From Phenylobacterium haematophilum (GTDB lineage: Bacteria; Pseudomonadota; Alphaproteobacteria; Caulobacterales; Caulobacteraceae), in assembly GCF_014196295.1 (NCBI RefSeq), contig NZ_JACIDK010000001.1:786785-850784 (forward strand): 64,000 nucleotides of DNA. Reading direction: 5' to 3'. Below are positions 1 to 9,486 of the stretch, one piece after another; within the stretch, counting starts at the first letter, position 1; each line of letters opens with the position of its first letter. A program made the translations under genes and the position numbers. The notes beneath the pieces are model-generated. The model did no database searches. It saw only the letters and a list, made by a program, of their open reading frames with translations, and was not told where the DNA came from.

Positions 1-21
1 ATCTCGCCCTGCCGCGGGGCG

Positions 22-435
22 TCAGCCCTTATCCAGCAACGAGTCCAGGCGTCGTTTGGCGCTCTGCAGGTCGTCGAGAGCGAACAGCAGACGTTCGCGG
101 CCGTCCTCGGTTAGATCACTGTTGGCGAGGTCCAGCGCCAAGCCTTCGGGCCGCGGGCCGACATCACCGTCCGCTGCGGCGAGCAGCCGCTTCAGGCCTT
201 GTTCCTTGTGGAGCTTCTGGACGCCCTTGATCGTGTACCCGGCGTCGTGCAGCAGGACGCGCACGCCGCGCAACACCGCAATGTCCTGCGGCCGGTAGAA
301 GCGCCGGCCGCCCGCGCGCTTCATCGGCCGAATGAAGGAGAACTTCGTCTCCCAGAACCGCAGCACGTGCTGCGGAACGTTCAGCTCGTCGGCTGCTTCC
401 GAGATCGTCCGAAAGGCGTCCGGGCCCTTGGCCAC
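22..435 (-). CDS. MerR-family transcriptional regulator
   Basis: This 137-residue protein has an N-terminal MerR-type winged helix. Residues 9-80 carry the helix-turn-helix core followed by a wing containing GGRRFYRPQD, and a short helical tail (about 105-137) probably dimerises. No cysteine cluster typical of metal-sensing MerR proteins is present, so no effector can be proposed. It lies 13 bases downstream of ihfA on the same strand. The same pairing is common in alphaproteobacteria, and the gene is probably co-transcribed with the fatty-acid genes. DNA binding is well supported; the regulated genes are unknown. Confidence 0.85.
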   Translation of the reverse strand: MAKGPDAFRTISEAADELNVPQHVLRFWETKFSFIRPMKRAGGRRFYRPQDIAVLRGVRVLLHDAGYTIKGVQKLHKEQGLKRLLAAADGDVGPRPEGLALDLANSDLTEDGRERLLFALDDLQSAKRRLDSLLDKG

Positions 436-448
436 TTAGTCGCCTTCC

Positions 449-751
449 TCACTTCGCCAGGGCGCGGTCCACCCGCGCCTTCATGACCTGGGAGGCCCGG
501 AAGCCAATCACCCGGCGCGGCTCGATCGCCGCCGGTTCCCCGGTCTTGGGATTGCGGCCCATGCGGGCGCGCTTCTCGCGCACCTGGAACACGCCGAATC
601 CGGAAAGTTTCACCTGCTCGCCCTTCTCGAGGGCCTGCGCCATGAGCTCCAGCGTCCGCTCGACCAGCTCGGAACAATCCTGCCGGGTCAGCCCCACTTC
701 CTCATGAACCGCCTCGCACAGGTCGGCCCGCGTCACCGTCGCGCCTTTCAT
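449..751 (-). CDS. ihfA: Integration host factor subunit alpha
   Basis: This 100-residue protein belongs to the HU/IHF family of DNA-bending proteins. The beta-arm contains GRNPKTGEPAAIEPRRV (around residues 64-80), which intercalates in the minor groove. IHF is a heterodimer; the beta subunit is not in this window. I chose the internal ATG at 751 because it gives the usual family length. The frame stays open to an ATG at 775, which would add eight residues not expected for the family. An inverted repeat lies just upstream (806-825). Neighbours are fabH upstream and a MerR regulator downstream on the same strand. Confidence 0.93.
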   Translation of the reverse strand: MKGATVTRADLCEAVHEEVGLTRQDCSELVERTLELMAQALEKGEQVKLSGFGVFQVREKRARMGRNPKTGEPAAIEPRRVIGFRASQVMKARVDRALAK

Positions 752-805
752 GAACGCCCCCACCCCGAAAAACACCGTTACTCTAATAGTTGACCCGCCG
801 TCACT

Positions 806-825
806 ACCTGATTGTCACATCAGGT
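806..825. promoter_or_regulatory. Inverted repeat between fabH and ihfA
   Basis: A perfect 7-base inverted repeat, ACCTGAT and ATCAGGT with a 6-base spacer, sits in the 127-base fabH-ihfA gap. Read on the minus strand it overlaps a TTGACC hexamer that could serve as a -35 element for ihfA. There is no following T-run, so an intrinsic terminator is less likely than an operator. No binding protein can be named. Confidence 0.35.
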
Positions 826-902
826 CAAAGACTTCACGGCTCATAGTCTGAAATGCACCCTCGCGCCTACACGCGCCAGACGCAAGCGTCTCGCAACAAA
901 CG

Positions 903-1883
903 TTACAGACGGACCACGCAGGCGCCCCAGGTCAGCCCACCGCCCATCGCCTCCAGAAGCAGCATCTGGCCCGGCTTGATCCGGCCGTCCTGCATCGCCG
1001 TCCACCACGCGAGGGGAATCGACGCCGCCGAAGTGTTGGCGTGCTCGGACACGGTAGAGACCACCTTCGATTCATGGATCCCGACGCGCTTGGCGACGCC
1101 CTCGAGGATTCGCTGGTTGGCCTGGTGAGGGATAAACCAGTCCACCTCGTCGATCGCGACGCCGGCGTCGGCCGCGGCGGCGAAGATCGCCTCGGATATG
1201 TTCACGACTGCGTGGCGGAACACCTGATTGCCCTGCATCCGCAGATGGCCGATCTGGCCGTTGGTCGAGACGCCGCCATCGACGTAGAGCAGATCCTGCT
1301 TGGCGCCGTCCGCGCGCAGGGCGAAACCCAGCAGACCGCGATCGGCCGTCGTGCCCTCGCCTTCCTGCGGCTCGAGCACGACCGCGCCGGCGCCGTCGCC
1401 GAACAGGACGCAGGTGCCGCGATCAGTCCAGTCCATCAGGCGGGTCATCGTTTCGGCGCCGATGACAAGCGCGCACTTGGAGCGCCCGCGCGCCATGAAG
1501 CCGTCGGCGGTCGAAAGCGCGTAGACGAAACCCGAGCAGACCGCTTGGACGTCGAAGGCGATTCCCACCGGACAACCGAGCTTGCGCTGGACGATGGTCG
1601 CGGTCGCCGGGAAGGTCAGGTCGGGCGTCGTCGTCGCCACGATAATCAGATCGACGTCGGCCGGCGTCTTGCCGGCCGCCTCCAGGGCCATGCGTGCGGC
1701 CTCGACCGCCAGATCGGATACGGGCTGATCCTTCGCCGCGCGATGGCGCTGTCGAATGCCTGTGCGCTCAATGATCCATTCGTCGGAAGTGTCGACGACC
1801 TGGGCCAGATCAGTGTTGGTGACGATCTCGTCGGGGAGATAACCCCCGACACCGGTCACGACGCTACGCAGAACTTTGGTCAC
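903..1883 (-). CDS. fabH: 3-oxoacyl-ACP synthase III (FabH)
   Basis: FabH starts fatty-acid synthesis by condensing acetyl-CoA (or another short acyl-CoA) with malonyl-ACP. The protein has 326 residues, normal for the family. The catalytic triad is visible: Cys116 in QAVCSGF, His253 in PHQANQR and Asn283 in EHANTSA. It begins directly after the plsX stop codon with no spacer, so the two are translationally linked. The plsX-fabH-ihfA order is conserved in many alphaproteobacteria and joins phospholipid acyl supply with fatty-acid initiation. Confidence 0.96.
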   Translation of the reverse strand: MTKVLRSVVTGVGGYLPDEIVTNTDLAQVVDTSDEWIIERTGIRQRHRAAKDQPVSDLAVEAARMALEAAGKTPADVDLIIVATTTPDLTFPATATIVQRKLGCPVGIAFDVQAVCSGFVYALSTADGFMARGRSKCALVIGAETMTRLMDWTDRGTCVLFGDGAGAVVLEPQEGEGTTADRGLLGFALRADGAKQDLLYVDGGVSTNGQIGHLRMQGNQVFRHAVVNISEAIFAAAADAGVAIDEVDWFIPHQANQRILEGVAKRVGIHESKVVSTVSEHANTSAASIPLAWWTAMQDGRIKPGQMLLLEAMGGGLTWGACVVRL

Positions 1884-2936
1884 TCAGGCGGCTCCATCCA
1901 CGGCCGGCGGCTGCTGTTCGGCCACCGCGGCGGTGAGCCGCGTCATATTCCGTTCGATCTCCGCTGCGAAGTCGCTTTGAGCGAGTTTCGAGGCCATGCG
2001 GATCGCGGCGGCGATGTCCCGGTCTGACGCGCCGCCGTGGCTCTTCACCACCACGCCATTGAGGCCAAGCAGCGGCGCCGCCGCGTCTGGACTCAACTTT
2101 TCGCGAAACTTCATGAGGCCAGCCTTGGCGAACAACATGCCAAGCTTGGAGGTGAGGCTGCTGTTCAGGGCGGCGCGCAATTCGCCGCCGATGTAGCGCG
2201 CCGCACCCTCGGCGGTCTTCAACGCGACATTGCCGGTGAATCCGTCGGTGACGACCACGTCGACCTTGTTCTGAAACAGCTCGTCGCCCTCGACGAAGCC
2301 GCGATAGTCCAGATCGAACTTGCCGCTACGCAGAATACTGTGAGCCTGACGGACCTCTTCATGGCCCTTCATGTCCTCGGCGCCGACGTTCAGCAGGCCG
2401 ACGGTCGGCTTGGCAACGCCGTGGGCGGCGCGATGGAAGGCCTCGCCGAGGATGGCGAACTCGACCAGGCGCTCGGCGTCGCAATCGACATTGGCCCCGA
2501 CGTCGAGAACCGTGGTGATTCCCTTCACACCCGGCCAGCCGACAACGAGACAGGGCCGCTCGACGTCTACGCTCATGCGCAGGATCAGCAGCGAGATGGC
2601 CATCAAGGCGCCGGTGTTGCCGGCCGAGACGGAACCCTGGGCTTCGCCAGACTTCACCGACTCGATCGCGGACCACATCGACGTGCCCTTGCCCCGGCGC
2701 AGCGCCTGAGCGGGCTTCTCGTCCATCGCCACCACACGCTCCGCGTGGCGAACCTCGACGCGGTCCTTGAGGGATGGATGCTTGGCGAGTTCGGCTGAGA
2801 TAGCCCTCTCGTCGCCATGCAGCAGGAAGCGCAATGCGGGCGCCTCGGTCGCCGCCAGGGCGACACCAGGGACCACGACAGAGGGGCCGTGGTCGCCCCC
2901 CATTGCATCAATTGAAATGGTCAGGGATCTCGTCAC
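1884..2936 (-). CDS. plsX: Phosphate acyltransferase PlsX
   Basis: PlsX converts acyl-ACP to acyl-phosphate, the donor used by PlsY in phosphatidic acid synthesis. The 350-residue protein opens with the family signature ISIDAMGGDHGP and contains the conserved SAGNTGALMA and DVGANVDC segments, plus VTDGFTGNVALK further on. It precedes fabH with no gap and follows a DUF177 gene by 84 bases. The length is normal, and I see no broken motif. Confidence 0.96.
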   Translation of the reverse strand: MTRSLTISIDAMGGDHGPSVVVPGVALAATEAPALRFLLHGDERAISAELAKHPSLKDRVEVRHAERVVAMDEKPAQALRRGKGTSMWSAIESVKSGEAQGSVSAGNTGALMAISLLILRMSVDVERPCLVVGWPGVKGITTVLDVGANVDCDAERLVEFAILGEAFHRAAHGVAKPTVGLLNVGAEDMKGHEEVRQAHSILRSGKFDLDYRGFVEGDELFQNKVDVVVTDGFTGNVALKTAEGAARYIGGELRAALNSSLTSKLGMLFAKAGLMKFREKLSPDAAAPLLGLNGVVVKSHGGASDRDIAAAIRMASKLAQSDFAAEIERNMTRLTAAVAEQQPPAVDGAA

Positions 2937-3020
2937 GGCGCTGTTTCACCCCTCACAGCGTGGCGCCGCAAGCATTTTCAGAATATGGCCCGAGGCGCCG
3001 TGATGCAAATGGAGAGCCGA

Positions 3021-3554
3021 TCACGCACCATCGTCCTTCAAGCGCTTCAGAACCGCGAATGGAGATTCCTCCGCAACATCCGGCTGGTAGTCGAATTCGG
3101 CTCCGGGCTTGCGCGGGAAAGGATCGATATCGAGCGCCAAATGTTCGACCAGGTATCCGGCCAAGTCGATTTCATCCGAGGTGAGAACGTCGGGCGGATC
3201 GGGTGCATCAAGATCCATCTCAACCTCGCCGCCCTCCGATTCGGCTGGCGCGTTCGGGCTTCCCGCCGGGACAGCGCGAACCACGAAGTCCCCGTCGAGC
3301 GGCGACTCGAACGGATCGAGCGTCACCCCGCAGATCTGCTCCACCGTTGCGGTGAACCGCCCGCTGATCTCCGCCCCGTCCAGCCAGGCGCGAGCGGTGA
3401 TCCGCCCCTGCAGGGCCGGCAAGGCGACTAAGCCAAGCTCCTTGGCGATGGCGGCGCGCGTCGCATCATCGGGCGCCAGCGTAACGCTGACAGGCCCACG
3501 AGCCAGATCCGCAAGTCGGACCATGTGGCGCCAGCCGCTCACGCCGCACCCCAC
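3021..3554 (-). CDS. DUF177/YceD-family protein
   Basis: This 177-residue protein is of the YceD (DUF177) type, a family linked to 23S rRNA processing or ribosome accumulation. The hallmark cysteine segment EQICGVTLDPF is present around residue 75, followed by an acidic middle and an Asp/Glu-rich C-terminal half. In many bacteria yceD is followed by rpmF; here plsX follows instead, as is usual in alphaproteobacteria. The start is uncertain: the ATG at 3554 overlaps the preceding gene by 16 bases, and a GTG a few codons downstream is an alternative. Confidence 0.8.
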   Translation of the reverse strand: MGCGVSGWRHMVRLADLARGPVSVTLAPDDATRAAIAKELGLVALPALQGRITARAWLDGAEISGRFTATVEQICGVTLDPFESPLDGDFVVRAVPAGSPNAPAESEGGEVEMDLDAPDPPDVLTSDEIDLAGYLVEHLALDIDPFPRKPGAEFDYQPDVAEESPFAVLKRLKDDGA

Positions 3555-4111
3555 TTTGCACGGCCCTCAAGCAGGCTTTCCAGCTTCAGCTGCGCCAAGG
3601 CGGCGCGCTGGCGAAGGACATACTCGCCAAGCTCCGCCACATGCTCGGCGCCGCCCTGGGCGTAAACCGTCCGGCCCAGCAGCGCGTGCAGATGATCCGT
3701 CTGCGGCAGGGCCGCAAACGCCGACTCGTAGGACTTCACGCGGCCGTAGAAGGCCTCGCCCAGCTTGCGCATCTTCTTGCCGACTGAGAGGTCGCCGACG
3801 CCCATTTCGCGCAAGGCGTCATCCAACGCGCCGAGATAGGTGTCGAACAAGGCCTGCGAAGTTTCGCCGGCGCGGGCGCCCTGCCCCCGCAGCCGATCCA
3901 GCAGCAGGAAGACGTGGACGGTGTAGAGTTCGAATCGGCCCTCGACAGTGTCAGGCACACCGTAGGCCTCGTAGAGCGCGGGCGTACGCGCCTGTGCGAC
4001 GACGCCGGCGTACAACTTCTGACCCATGGCCAGGGTCGCGCGTGGGCGGAAGAAGCGGTCCAGGAACATCTCGGCCTCGATTTCGCCCTCAGGCGCAGAT
4101 ACAGGCGGCAT
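3539..4111 (-). CDS. Ubiquinol-cytochrome c chaperone family protein
   Basis: The protein has about 190 residues and resembles the UQCC/CBP3 chaperone domain that assists cytochrome bc1 assembly. The conserved core includes LYEAYGVPDTVEGRFELY followed by VFLLLDRLRG and a KKMRKLGEAFYGR helix. The reading frame stays open upstream to 4690, but that extension overlaps the divergent lipoprotein gene and looks like antisense sequence, so I start at the ATG at 4111. It overlaps the downstream DUF177 gene by 16 bases. The family is well recognised; its role in this organism is inferred. Confidence 0.82.
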   Translation of the reverse strand: MPPVSAPEGEIEAEMFLDRFFRPRATLAMGQKLYAGVVAQARTPALYEAYGVPDTVEGRFELYTVHVFLLLDRLRGQGARAGETSQALFDTYLGALDDALREMGVGDLSVGKKMRKLGEAFYGRVKSYESAFAALPQTDHLHALLGRTVYAQGGAEHVAELGEYVLRQRAALAQLKLESLLEGRAKWGAA

Positions 4112-4174
4112 TGAACTAAGGGGCGGCGAGCGATAGGTCAAAGCCTCGAAGAATTGAACAGGTCCGGTTCGCAC

Positions 4175-4666
4175 ATGTTTCGCCGCGTCGCCTATGCCGC
4201 ACTCGCCGCCGGTCTGCTGACCTCCGCCACGGCCTGCGCGCCTATTACGACCTATTCCGGCTTCCAGGCCATCGAAGCCAACCCCAAGGACGTGAAGGTC
4301 GGAACGGACACCAAGTCCACTGTCCGCGCCAGCCTCGGCTCGCCCTCGGCGACCTCTACCTTCGATCCGAACGTCTGGTTCTATATCGACCAGGTGAAGG
4401 AGCGTGTGGCGTTCCGTCGCCCCGTCGTCACCTCGCGTAACGTGGTCGCGGTGACGTTCGACAAGGACTCCGAGGTCGTGAAGACCGTAGACACCATGAC
4501 GCTCAAGGACGGCAAGGTCATCGCCTTCAACGGCCGCGAGACCCCGACCCGCGGCCGCGAGCTCACGATCCTCGAACAGTTGCTGGGCAACGTCGGCCGC
4601 GGCGGCATGCTGCCCAACGCCGACGACGAGGGCATCCCCGGCACGCGTCCGGGCGACCGTCGCTAA
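4175..4666 (+). CDS. BamE/SmpA-like outer-membrane lipoprotein
   Basis: This is a 163-residue predicted lipoprotein. A short basic-hydrophobic signal peptide ends in a lipobox with the modifiable Cys in ATACAP (about residue 20). The BamE-type fold follows: VKVGTDTKSTVRASLGSPS, a tight-turn helix, then WFYIDQ and paired beta strands. BamE is a small subunit of the beta-barrel assembly machine. A TTG start at 4154 would add seven residues before the signal peptide, so I prefer the ATG at 4175. The gene is divergent from the UQCC gene and ends before a strong terminator. Confidence 0.87.
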   Translation: MFRRVAYAALAAGLLTSATACAPITTYSGFQAIEANPKDVKVGTDTKSTVRASLGSPSATSTFDPNVWFYIDQVKERVAFRRPVVTSRNVVAVTFDKDSEVVKTVDTMTLKDGKVIAFNGRETPTRGRELTILEQLLGNVGRGGMLPNADDEGIPGTRPGDRR

Positions 4667-4692
4667 CCACTCGCATGGCTGCAGAATCAAAC

Positions 4693-4729
4693 AGGCCCCG
4701 GAGATCGCTCTCCGGGGCCTGAACTTTTT
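4693..4729 (+). terminator. Rho-independent terminator after the BamE-like gene
   Basis: A perfect 12-base-pair GC-rich stem (4693-4704 with 4709-4720), a TCGC loop, then GAAC and five T residues. It ends transcription of the lipoprotein gene and may also stop the converging hppA transcript. Confidence 0.9.
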
Positions 4730-4744
4730 GGTGCGTTTCTGGCC

Positions 4745-6871
4745 TTAGCCAACCACACCGTGCGCCAGCACCGCCAGCAGCAGCAACGCCACGATGTTGG
4801 TGATCTTGATCATCGGGTTCACGGCCGGGCCGGCGGTGTCCTTGTAGGGATCGCCGACAGTGTCGCCGGTGACCGCGGCCTTGTGCGCCTCGGACCCTTT
4901 GCCGCCGTAATGGCCTTCCTCAATCAGCTTCTTGGCGTTGTCCCAAGCGCCGCCGCCCGAGGTCATCGAGATGGCGACGAACAGACCGGTGACGATCACG
5001 CCCATCAGCATCGCGCCGAGGCTGGCGAAGGCGTTCACCTTGCCGGCTATGGCGTTGATGACGAAGAACAGCACGATCGGCGAGAACACCGGCAACAGCG
5101 ACGGAACGATCATCTCCTTGATCGCCGCCTTGGTCAGGATGTCCACAGCCCGCCCGTACTCAGGCTTCACCTCCCCAGTCATGATGCCGGGGTTTTCCTT
5201 GAACTGCCGCCGAACTTCGGCGACGACCGATTCCGCGGCCCGACCGACCGCCGTCATCGACATGCCGCCGAACAGGAAGGGCAACAGCCCCCCAATCAGC
5301 AGGCCGACCACGACGTACGGGTTGGAAAGGTCGAAGGCCACCGCCCCCAGTCCGTCGAAGAACGAGCCTGGCGTCGCATTGGCTGCGAAGTACTTGAGAT
5401 CCTCGGTGTAGGCCGCGAACAGCACCAAGGCGCCGAGACCGGCCGAACCGATGGCGTAGCCCTTGGTGACCGCCTTGGTGGTGTTGCCGACCGCGTCGAG
5501 GGCGTCGGTGGTCACCCGAACCTCCGGCGGCAGGCCGGCCATTTCGGCGATGCCGCCGGCGTTGTCCGTCACCGGACCGAACGCGTCGAGCGCGACGATA
5601 AAGCCGGCGAGCGACAGCATCGCGGTCGTGGCGATGGCGATCCCGAACAGGCCCGCCAGCCCATATGTGACGATGATGCCGACCACGATGACGAGCGCCG
5701 GCGCGGCGGTCGATTCCAGCGACATGGCCAGGCCCTGGATCACGTTGGTGCCGTGACCGGAGACTGACGCCTTGGCGACCGACTTCACCGGGCGGAAGCC
5801 GGTGCCGGTGTAGTACTCGGTGATCACCACGATCAGGGCGGTGACGACTAGGCCGGTGATGCCGCACCAGAACAGGCTCATCGCGTCGAAAGTCTTGTCC
5901 CCGACAGTGACGGGACCCGTGACCAGCGACGTCACCACCCAGTAAATCGCCGCGACTGACAACACACCGGTGACGATCAGGCCCTGGTAGAGCGCGCCCA
6001 TGATGTTGTTGGACTTGCCCAGGCGCACGCCGAAGGTGCCGATGATCGAGGTCACGATGCAGACGCCGCAGATGGCCAGCGGCAGCAGCATCATGCTGTC
6101 GACCACGTCGCTGCCGCGGAAGAAGATCGCCGCAAGGACCATCGTGGCCACCGTGGTCACCGCGTAGGTCTCGAACAGATCGGCGGCCATGCCTGCGCAG
6201 TCGCCGACATTGTCGCCGACGTTGTCGGCGATGGTCGCAGCGTTGCGAGGATCATCCTCCGGGATACCGGCCTCGACCTTGCCGACCATGTCGCCGCCGA
6301 CATCGGCGCCCTTGGTGAAGATCCCCCCGCCGAGGCGGGCGAAGATCGAGATCAGCGATGCGCCGAAGCCCAGAGCCACCAGCGAGTCGACCACTTCGCG
6401 GCTGGTGTTCTCATGGCCCAGCGGGCCCACCAGGAACGCGTAATACCCAGCGACGCCGACAAGTGCGAAGCCAGCCACCAGCATGCCGGTGATGGCCCCG
6501 GACTGGAACGCCAGCGAAAGGCCTTTGGCCAAGCCTTCAGAAGCGGCCTGGGCGGTGCGCACGTTAGCCCGCACGGAAATCAGCATGCCGATGAAGCCGG
6601 CCGCGCCGGACAGGATCGCGCCGATCGCGAACCCGACGGCCGCGAGCGGACCGATCAGAATCGCCGCGGCGATGAGCACCACGACGCCGACAATACCGAT
6701 GGCCGTGTACTGACGCCGCAGATAAGCCTGAGCGCCCTCCTGGATCGCCGCGGCGATCTCCTGCATGCGTGGGTTACCAGGTGAAGCCCGCAACAACTGC
6801 GCGGTTCGCACGATGCCGTAGAGCACCGCCAATAGGCCGGCGGCGATCACCAGCGTAAGCGTAAGACTCAT
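4745..6871 (-). CDS. hppA: Proton-translocating membrane pyrophosphatase
   Basis: The 708-residue, roughly 16-helix integral membrane protein couples pyrophosphate hydrolysis to H+ export. The substrate loop [19 protein letters not shown] and the acidic [24 protein letters not shown] segment are intact. The K+ selectivity segment reads [10 protein letters not shown]: lysine after GNTT is the known marker of potassium-independent enzymes such as that of Rhodospirillum rubrum, whereas potassium-dependent ones carry alanine. The gene stands alone between two convergent or unrelated units, behind a leader of about 200 bases that contains a hairpin. Confidence 0.96.
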   Translation of the reverse strand: MSLTLTLVIAAGLLAVLYGIVRTAQLLRASPGNPRMQEIAAAIQEGAQAYLRRQYTAIGIVGVVVLIAAAILIGPLAAVGFAIGAILSGAAGFIGMLISVRANVRTAQAASEGLAKGLSLAFQSGAITGMLVAGFALVGVAGYYAFLVGPLGHENTSREVVDSLVALGFGASLISIFARLGGGIFTKGADVGGDMVGKVEAGIPEDDPRNAATIADNVGDNVGDCAGMAADLFETYAVTTVATMVLAAIFFRGSDVVDSMMLLPLAICGVCIVTSIIGTFGVRLGKSNNIMGALYQGLIVTGVLSVAAIYWVVTSLVTGPVTVGDKTFDAMSLFWCGITGLVVTALIVVITEYYTGTGFRPVKSVAKASVSGHGTNVIQGLAMSLESTAAPALVIVVGIIVTYGLAGLFGIAIATTAMLSLAGFIVALDAFGPVTDNAGGIAEMAGLPPEVRVTTDALDAVGNTTKAVTKGYAIGSAGLGALVLFAAYTEDLKYFAANATPGSFFDGLGAVAFDLSNPYVVVGLLIGGLLPFLFGGMSMTAVGRAAESVVAEVRRQFKENPGIMTGEVKPEYGRAVDILTKAAIKEMIVPSLLPVFSPIVLFFVINAIAGKVNAFASLGAMLMGVIVTGLFVAISMTSGGGAWDNAKKLIEEGHYGGKGSEAHKAAVTGDTVGDPYKDTAGPAVNPMIKITNIVALLLLAVLAHGVVG

Positions 6872-6911
6872 GTTCTAAGCGCCCCTATCGATTGCGCGGA
6901 GACGTCGGCCG

Positions 6912-6929
6912 CCGCCCACGATTGGGCGG
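6912..6929 (-). other. Hairpin in the hppA leader
   Basis: A perfect 7-base-pair hairpin (CCGCCCA, CGAT loop, TGGGCGG) lies 41 bases upstream of the hppA start codon. No T-run follows on either strand, so it is not an obvious terminator. It could be a leader-RNA structure; no function is assigned. Confidence 0.3.
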
Positions 6930-7086
6930 TGCTCGACGCTCCAGGCCCCTGTCGTTTTTCCCTCAAATGGAGCGCCGTTGGTCCGCCGCTCGTTATTGAT
7001 GGGCGCGACGTTGCCAGTTGTAACGCACGGGTGCAACGCCCCGTTGACCATCGTTACGCAACGGGACGGCGCCGGCGCAGCGATCT

Positions 7087-7545
7087 CTAAGGTCGGATTT
7101 CGGTCCTGGCGGGGCGTGGGCCGGCCTTGGGCAAGCCGCGGCGCTGCTTCGGGGTTTGAGCCGTGATTGCGACGCCCTTGACGTCTTTCCCGGCGATCGC
7201 GACGGCCTCGCGCTGGAAGGCGGCCGTCAGGCGCGGCGCATCGACCGACGCGTAATCCTTCGGATCACCGAAGGTCCCACGGCTCCCCAAGCGCGCGAGG
7301 GCGTCGCGGAAATAAGGCTCCTTGCCGCGCCACTTGCTGGCGTTCGCCGCTGGCGTGAGGTTCACACGGATCGTCACGAATACGTAGTTGACCAGCCGGC
7401 CCTCGGCCAGGATCGGCACCGCGACTGGCAGGACGTCGACGTACTGTCCGATCGGCTCATCCTTAGACGGCGCGGCCGCCTTGGCCGCGAGCGCAGGTCC
7501 GGCGACAGCGGCGAACAGGCTGGCGATGATGGCGCGGCGGTACAT
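7087..7545 (-). CDS. Exported hypothetical protein
   Basis: The 152-residue protein begins with a clear Sec signal peptide (MYRRAII, then a hydrophobic stretch ending ALAAKA, about residue 21). The mature part contains VNYVFVTIRVNLTP followed by a charged segment and DALARLGSRGTFGDP. This arrangement is faintly like the periplasmic domain of FliL, but I cannot confirm that. The basic C-terminal tail (RRGLPKAGPRPARTEIRP) is probably disordered. It follows thiL by 42 bases on the same strand, which suggests co-transcription without indicating function. Confidence 0.65.
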   Translation of the reverse strand: MYRRAIIASLFAAVAGPALAAKAAAPSKDEPIGQYVDVLPVAVPILAEGRLVNYVFVTIRVNLTPAANASKWRGKEPYFRDALARLGSRGTFGDPKDYASVDAPRLTAAFQREAVAIAGKDVKGVAITAQTPKQRRGLPKAGPRPARTEIRP

Positions 7546-7587
7546 GGGCCGATCCTTAGCGCAAAGGCGTTTCCGGAAGCTTGCAGC

Positions 7588-8550
7588 TCAACGGTGGCGC
7601 CAGCCGCCGGCGCCCGTCTCAACGATGCGCCCTTCGCAGGTCGGTTCGACGCCCTGGCCTTCCACCACCTCGCCGATCACGGTGAAGCCGACGATAGGCG
7701 ATGCGCCCGTGCAAACGACCTCGTAGTCGTCGCCGCCGCAGGCCAACAGGACTAGCGCCGTCGTTCGATCAGGCTGTGCGCCGAGCCAATCCGCCGCCGC
7801 CGGCGAAAGCGGCAGCGCATCCAGGCGCAGCCGCAGGCGCACGCCGCTGGCGCGGGCTATGTGCCCAGCGTCTGCAACGAGGCCGTCCGAGACATCGGCG
7901 GCCGCGCTTGCACCTGCGCGCAGGGCATCGCGCACATCGAGCCGCGGCGTCGGCAGCCGAAACCGCGCGGTCAGATAGCCATTGGGATCGTCGATCTCGC
8001 CGCGGGCCGCGGCTAGGCCGAGCCAACCATCGCCGATCGGCCCAGACACCATCAAGAGGTCCCCAGGGCGCGCGCCGCGGCGAGGGATCATTCGGCCGGC
8101 GGGAACCCAGCCCAGCATGGTCAGAGACACGTTCAACGGACCAGGCGTCGATACCGTGTCGCCGCCAAGCAGCGCGAGCCCGAAGGCCTCGCCATCTTCC
8201 CTAAGGCCCGAAGCGAAGCGCTGCCGTTCGGCCCATCCATAGCTAGAGGGCCAAGCGGTCGCCAGGAAGTAGCCGTAGGGCTCAGCCCCCTTCGCCGCGA
8301 GATCCGACAGGTTCACCCGCAGGAGCCGGCGCGCCACTATGTCGGGCGCTTCGGCAGCGAGAAAGTGAACGCCTTCGACCATGGCGTCCTTGGTCACGAC
8401 CAGGTCGTGTCCAGCCCTCGATGGTATCGCGGCCGCGTCGTCCAGCAGGTCGAAGGCCTCGGGCACGCCCCGCGTCAGGGGCCGATAGAGGCGGGCGATC
8501 TGCCCGAACTCGTCGGGCAGATCTTCAGGCGGCTTGTCAGCCGCGGACAT
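7588..8550 (-). CDS. thiL: Thiamine-monophosphate kinase
   Basis: ThiL phosphorylates thiamine monophosphate to thiamine pyrophosphate with ATP. The 320-residue protein shows the PurM-like fold: LLDDAAAI and [13 protein letters not shown] near the N terminus, [12 protein letters not shown] in the middle, [13 protein letters not shown] later, and CGGDDYEVV near the C terminus, which together supply the metal-binding acidic residues. I start at the ATG at 8550 rather than 8577. Either start overlaps the end of nusB (14 bases at 8550). The nusB-thiL link is widespread. Confidence 0.94.
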   Translation of the reverse strand: MSAADKPPEDLPDEFGQIARLYRPLTRGVPEAFDLLDDAAAIPSRAGHDLVVTKDAMVEGVHFLAAEAPDIVARRLLRVNLSDLAAKGAEPYGYFLATAWPSSYGWAERQRFASGLREDGEAFGLALLGGDTVSTPGPLNVSLTMLGWVPAGRMIPRRGARPGDLLMVSGPIGDGWLGLAAARGEIDDPNGYLTARFRLPTPRLDVRDALRAGASAAADVSDGLVADAGHIARASGVRLRLRLDALPLSPAAADWLGAQPDRTTALVLLACGGDDYEVVCTGASPIVGFTVIGEVVEGQGVEPTCEGRIVETGAGGWRHR

Positions 8551-8995
8551 CGCGGGCCACCGCGTCCAAGGTCCCATTGACGAACCCCGCCTCGGGACCG
8601 TCGAAGAACGACTTCGTCAGTTCAACGTACTCGTTGATCGCCACCTCGACCGGCACGTCGGGGCGATGCGAAAGTTCGAACACGCCAGAGCGCAGAATGG
8701 CTCGCACCGTGGCGTCGAGTCGCTCCAGGCGCCAGTTGGCGGCGAGGCGCCCGGCAACCGTCGCATCAATCTCGCGCTGGTGGCCTACGACCCCGCGAAC
8801 AAGGTCGGCGAAGAAGGCTTCGTCAGCGGCCGCTAGGGTGGCGCCCTCACCTTCAGCATCGCCCTCCAGCGTCCGGTCGAACCGGTGGTCGGAGAATTCG
8901 CGGATCACCGCTTCGACCCCGACACCGGACACCTCCATCTGATAGAGGGCCTGGATCGCGGCGAGGCGGGCGACGGAACGTTGGCTGCGGCTCAT
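8537..8995 (-). CDS. nusB: Transcription antitermination factor NusB
   Basis: The 152-residue all-helical NusB protein binds boxA RNA together with S10 (NusE) during rRNA antitermination. The family N terminus [16 protein letters not shown] and the C-terminal [19 protein letters not shown] and [12 protein letters not shown] segments are present. Its start codon overlaps the ribH stop by one base, giving the common ribH-nusB coupling. Its 3' end overlaps thiL. Confidence 0.95.
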   Translation of the reverse strand: MSRSQRSVARLAAIQALYQMEVSGVGVEAVIREFSDHRFDRTLEGDAEGEGATLAAADEAFFADLVRGVVGHQREIDATVAGRLAANWRLERLDATVRAILRSGVFELSHRPDVPVEVAINEYVELTKSFFDGPEAGFVNGTLDAVARDVRG

Positions 8996-9456
8996 CAGTC
9001 CTGTCCGAGCAGTTGACGCTTGAGGCCGATCATCGCGAGCGCCGCGCGGGCGGCGCCGCCGCCTTTGTCTCCTTCGCTCGCCTTGGCGCGCGCCCAGGCC
9101 TGATCCTCGTCCTCGACCGTCAGGATGCCGTTGCCGATCGCCAGGCGCTTGCCGACGGTCAGATCCATGATCCCGCGGGCCGACTCGTTGGAGACGATCT
9201 CGAAGTGGTAGGTCTCACCGCGGATGACCGTGCCGAGCGCGACATAGCCGTCATAGCGCTTGCCGGCCGGGCCCTGCCCGCCCTCCTCGGCGATCGCGAT
9301 CGCGCCGGGGATCTCCAGCGCGCCGGGCACGCTCACGACATCGTACTCAGCGCCGTGAGCGGTGATCACATCGGCGGCCGCCTTCAGCATCTCGTCGGCC
9401 AGATCGTCATAGAAGCGCGCCTCGACGATGAGGATGCGGATTTTGTCTTCGAGCAT
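8995..9456 (-). CDS. ribH: 6,7-dimethyl-8-ribityllumazine synthase
   Basis: RibH condenses 3,4-dihydroxy-2-butanone 4-phosphate with 5-amino-6-ribitylaminouracil, the penultimate riboflavin step. The 153-residue protein has the expected [34 protein letters not shown] and [16 protein letters not shown] segments, with the catalytic His in the second. It lies 30 bases after ribE. In Caulobacter-type operons ribBA normally sits between ribE and ribH; here there is no room for it. Confidence 0.96.
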   Translation of the reverse strand: MLEDKIRILIVEARFYDDLADEMLKAAADVITAHGAEYDVVSVPGALEIPGAIAIAEEGGQGPAGKRYDGYVALGTVIRGETYHFEIVSNESARGIMDLTVGKRLAIGNGILTVEDEDQAWARAKASEGDKGGGAARAALAMIGLKRQLLGQD

Positions 9457-9486
9457 GGGGCTCCAGTCTTTGTTTGGAGGGACCCT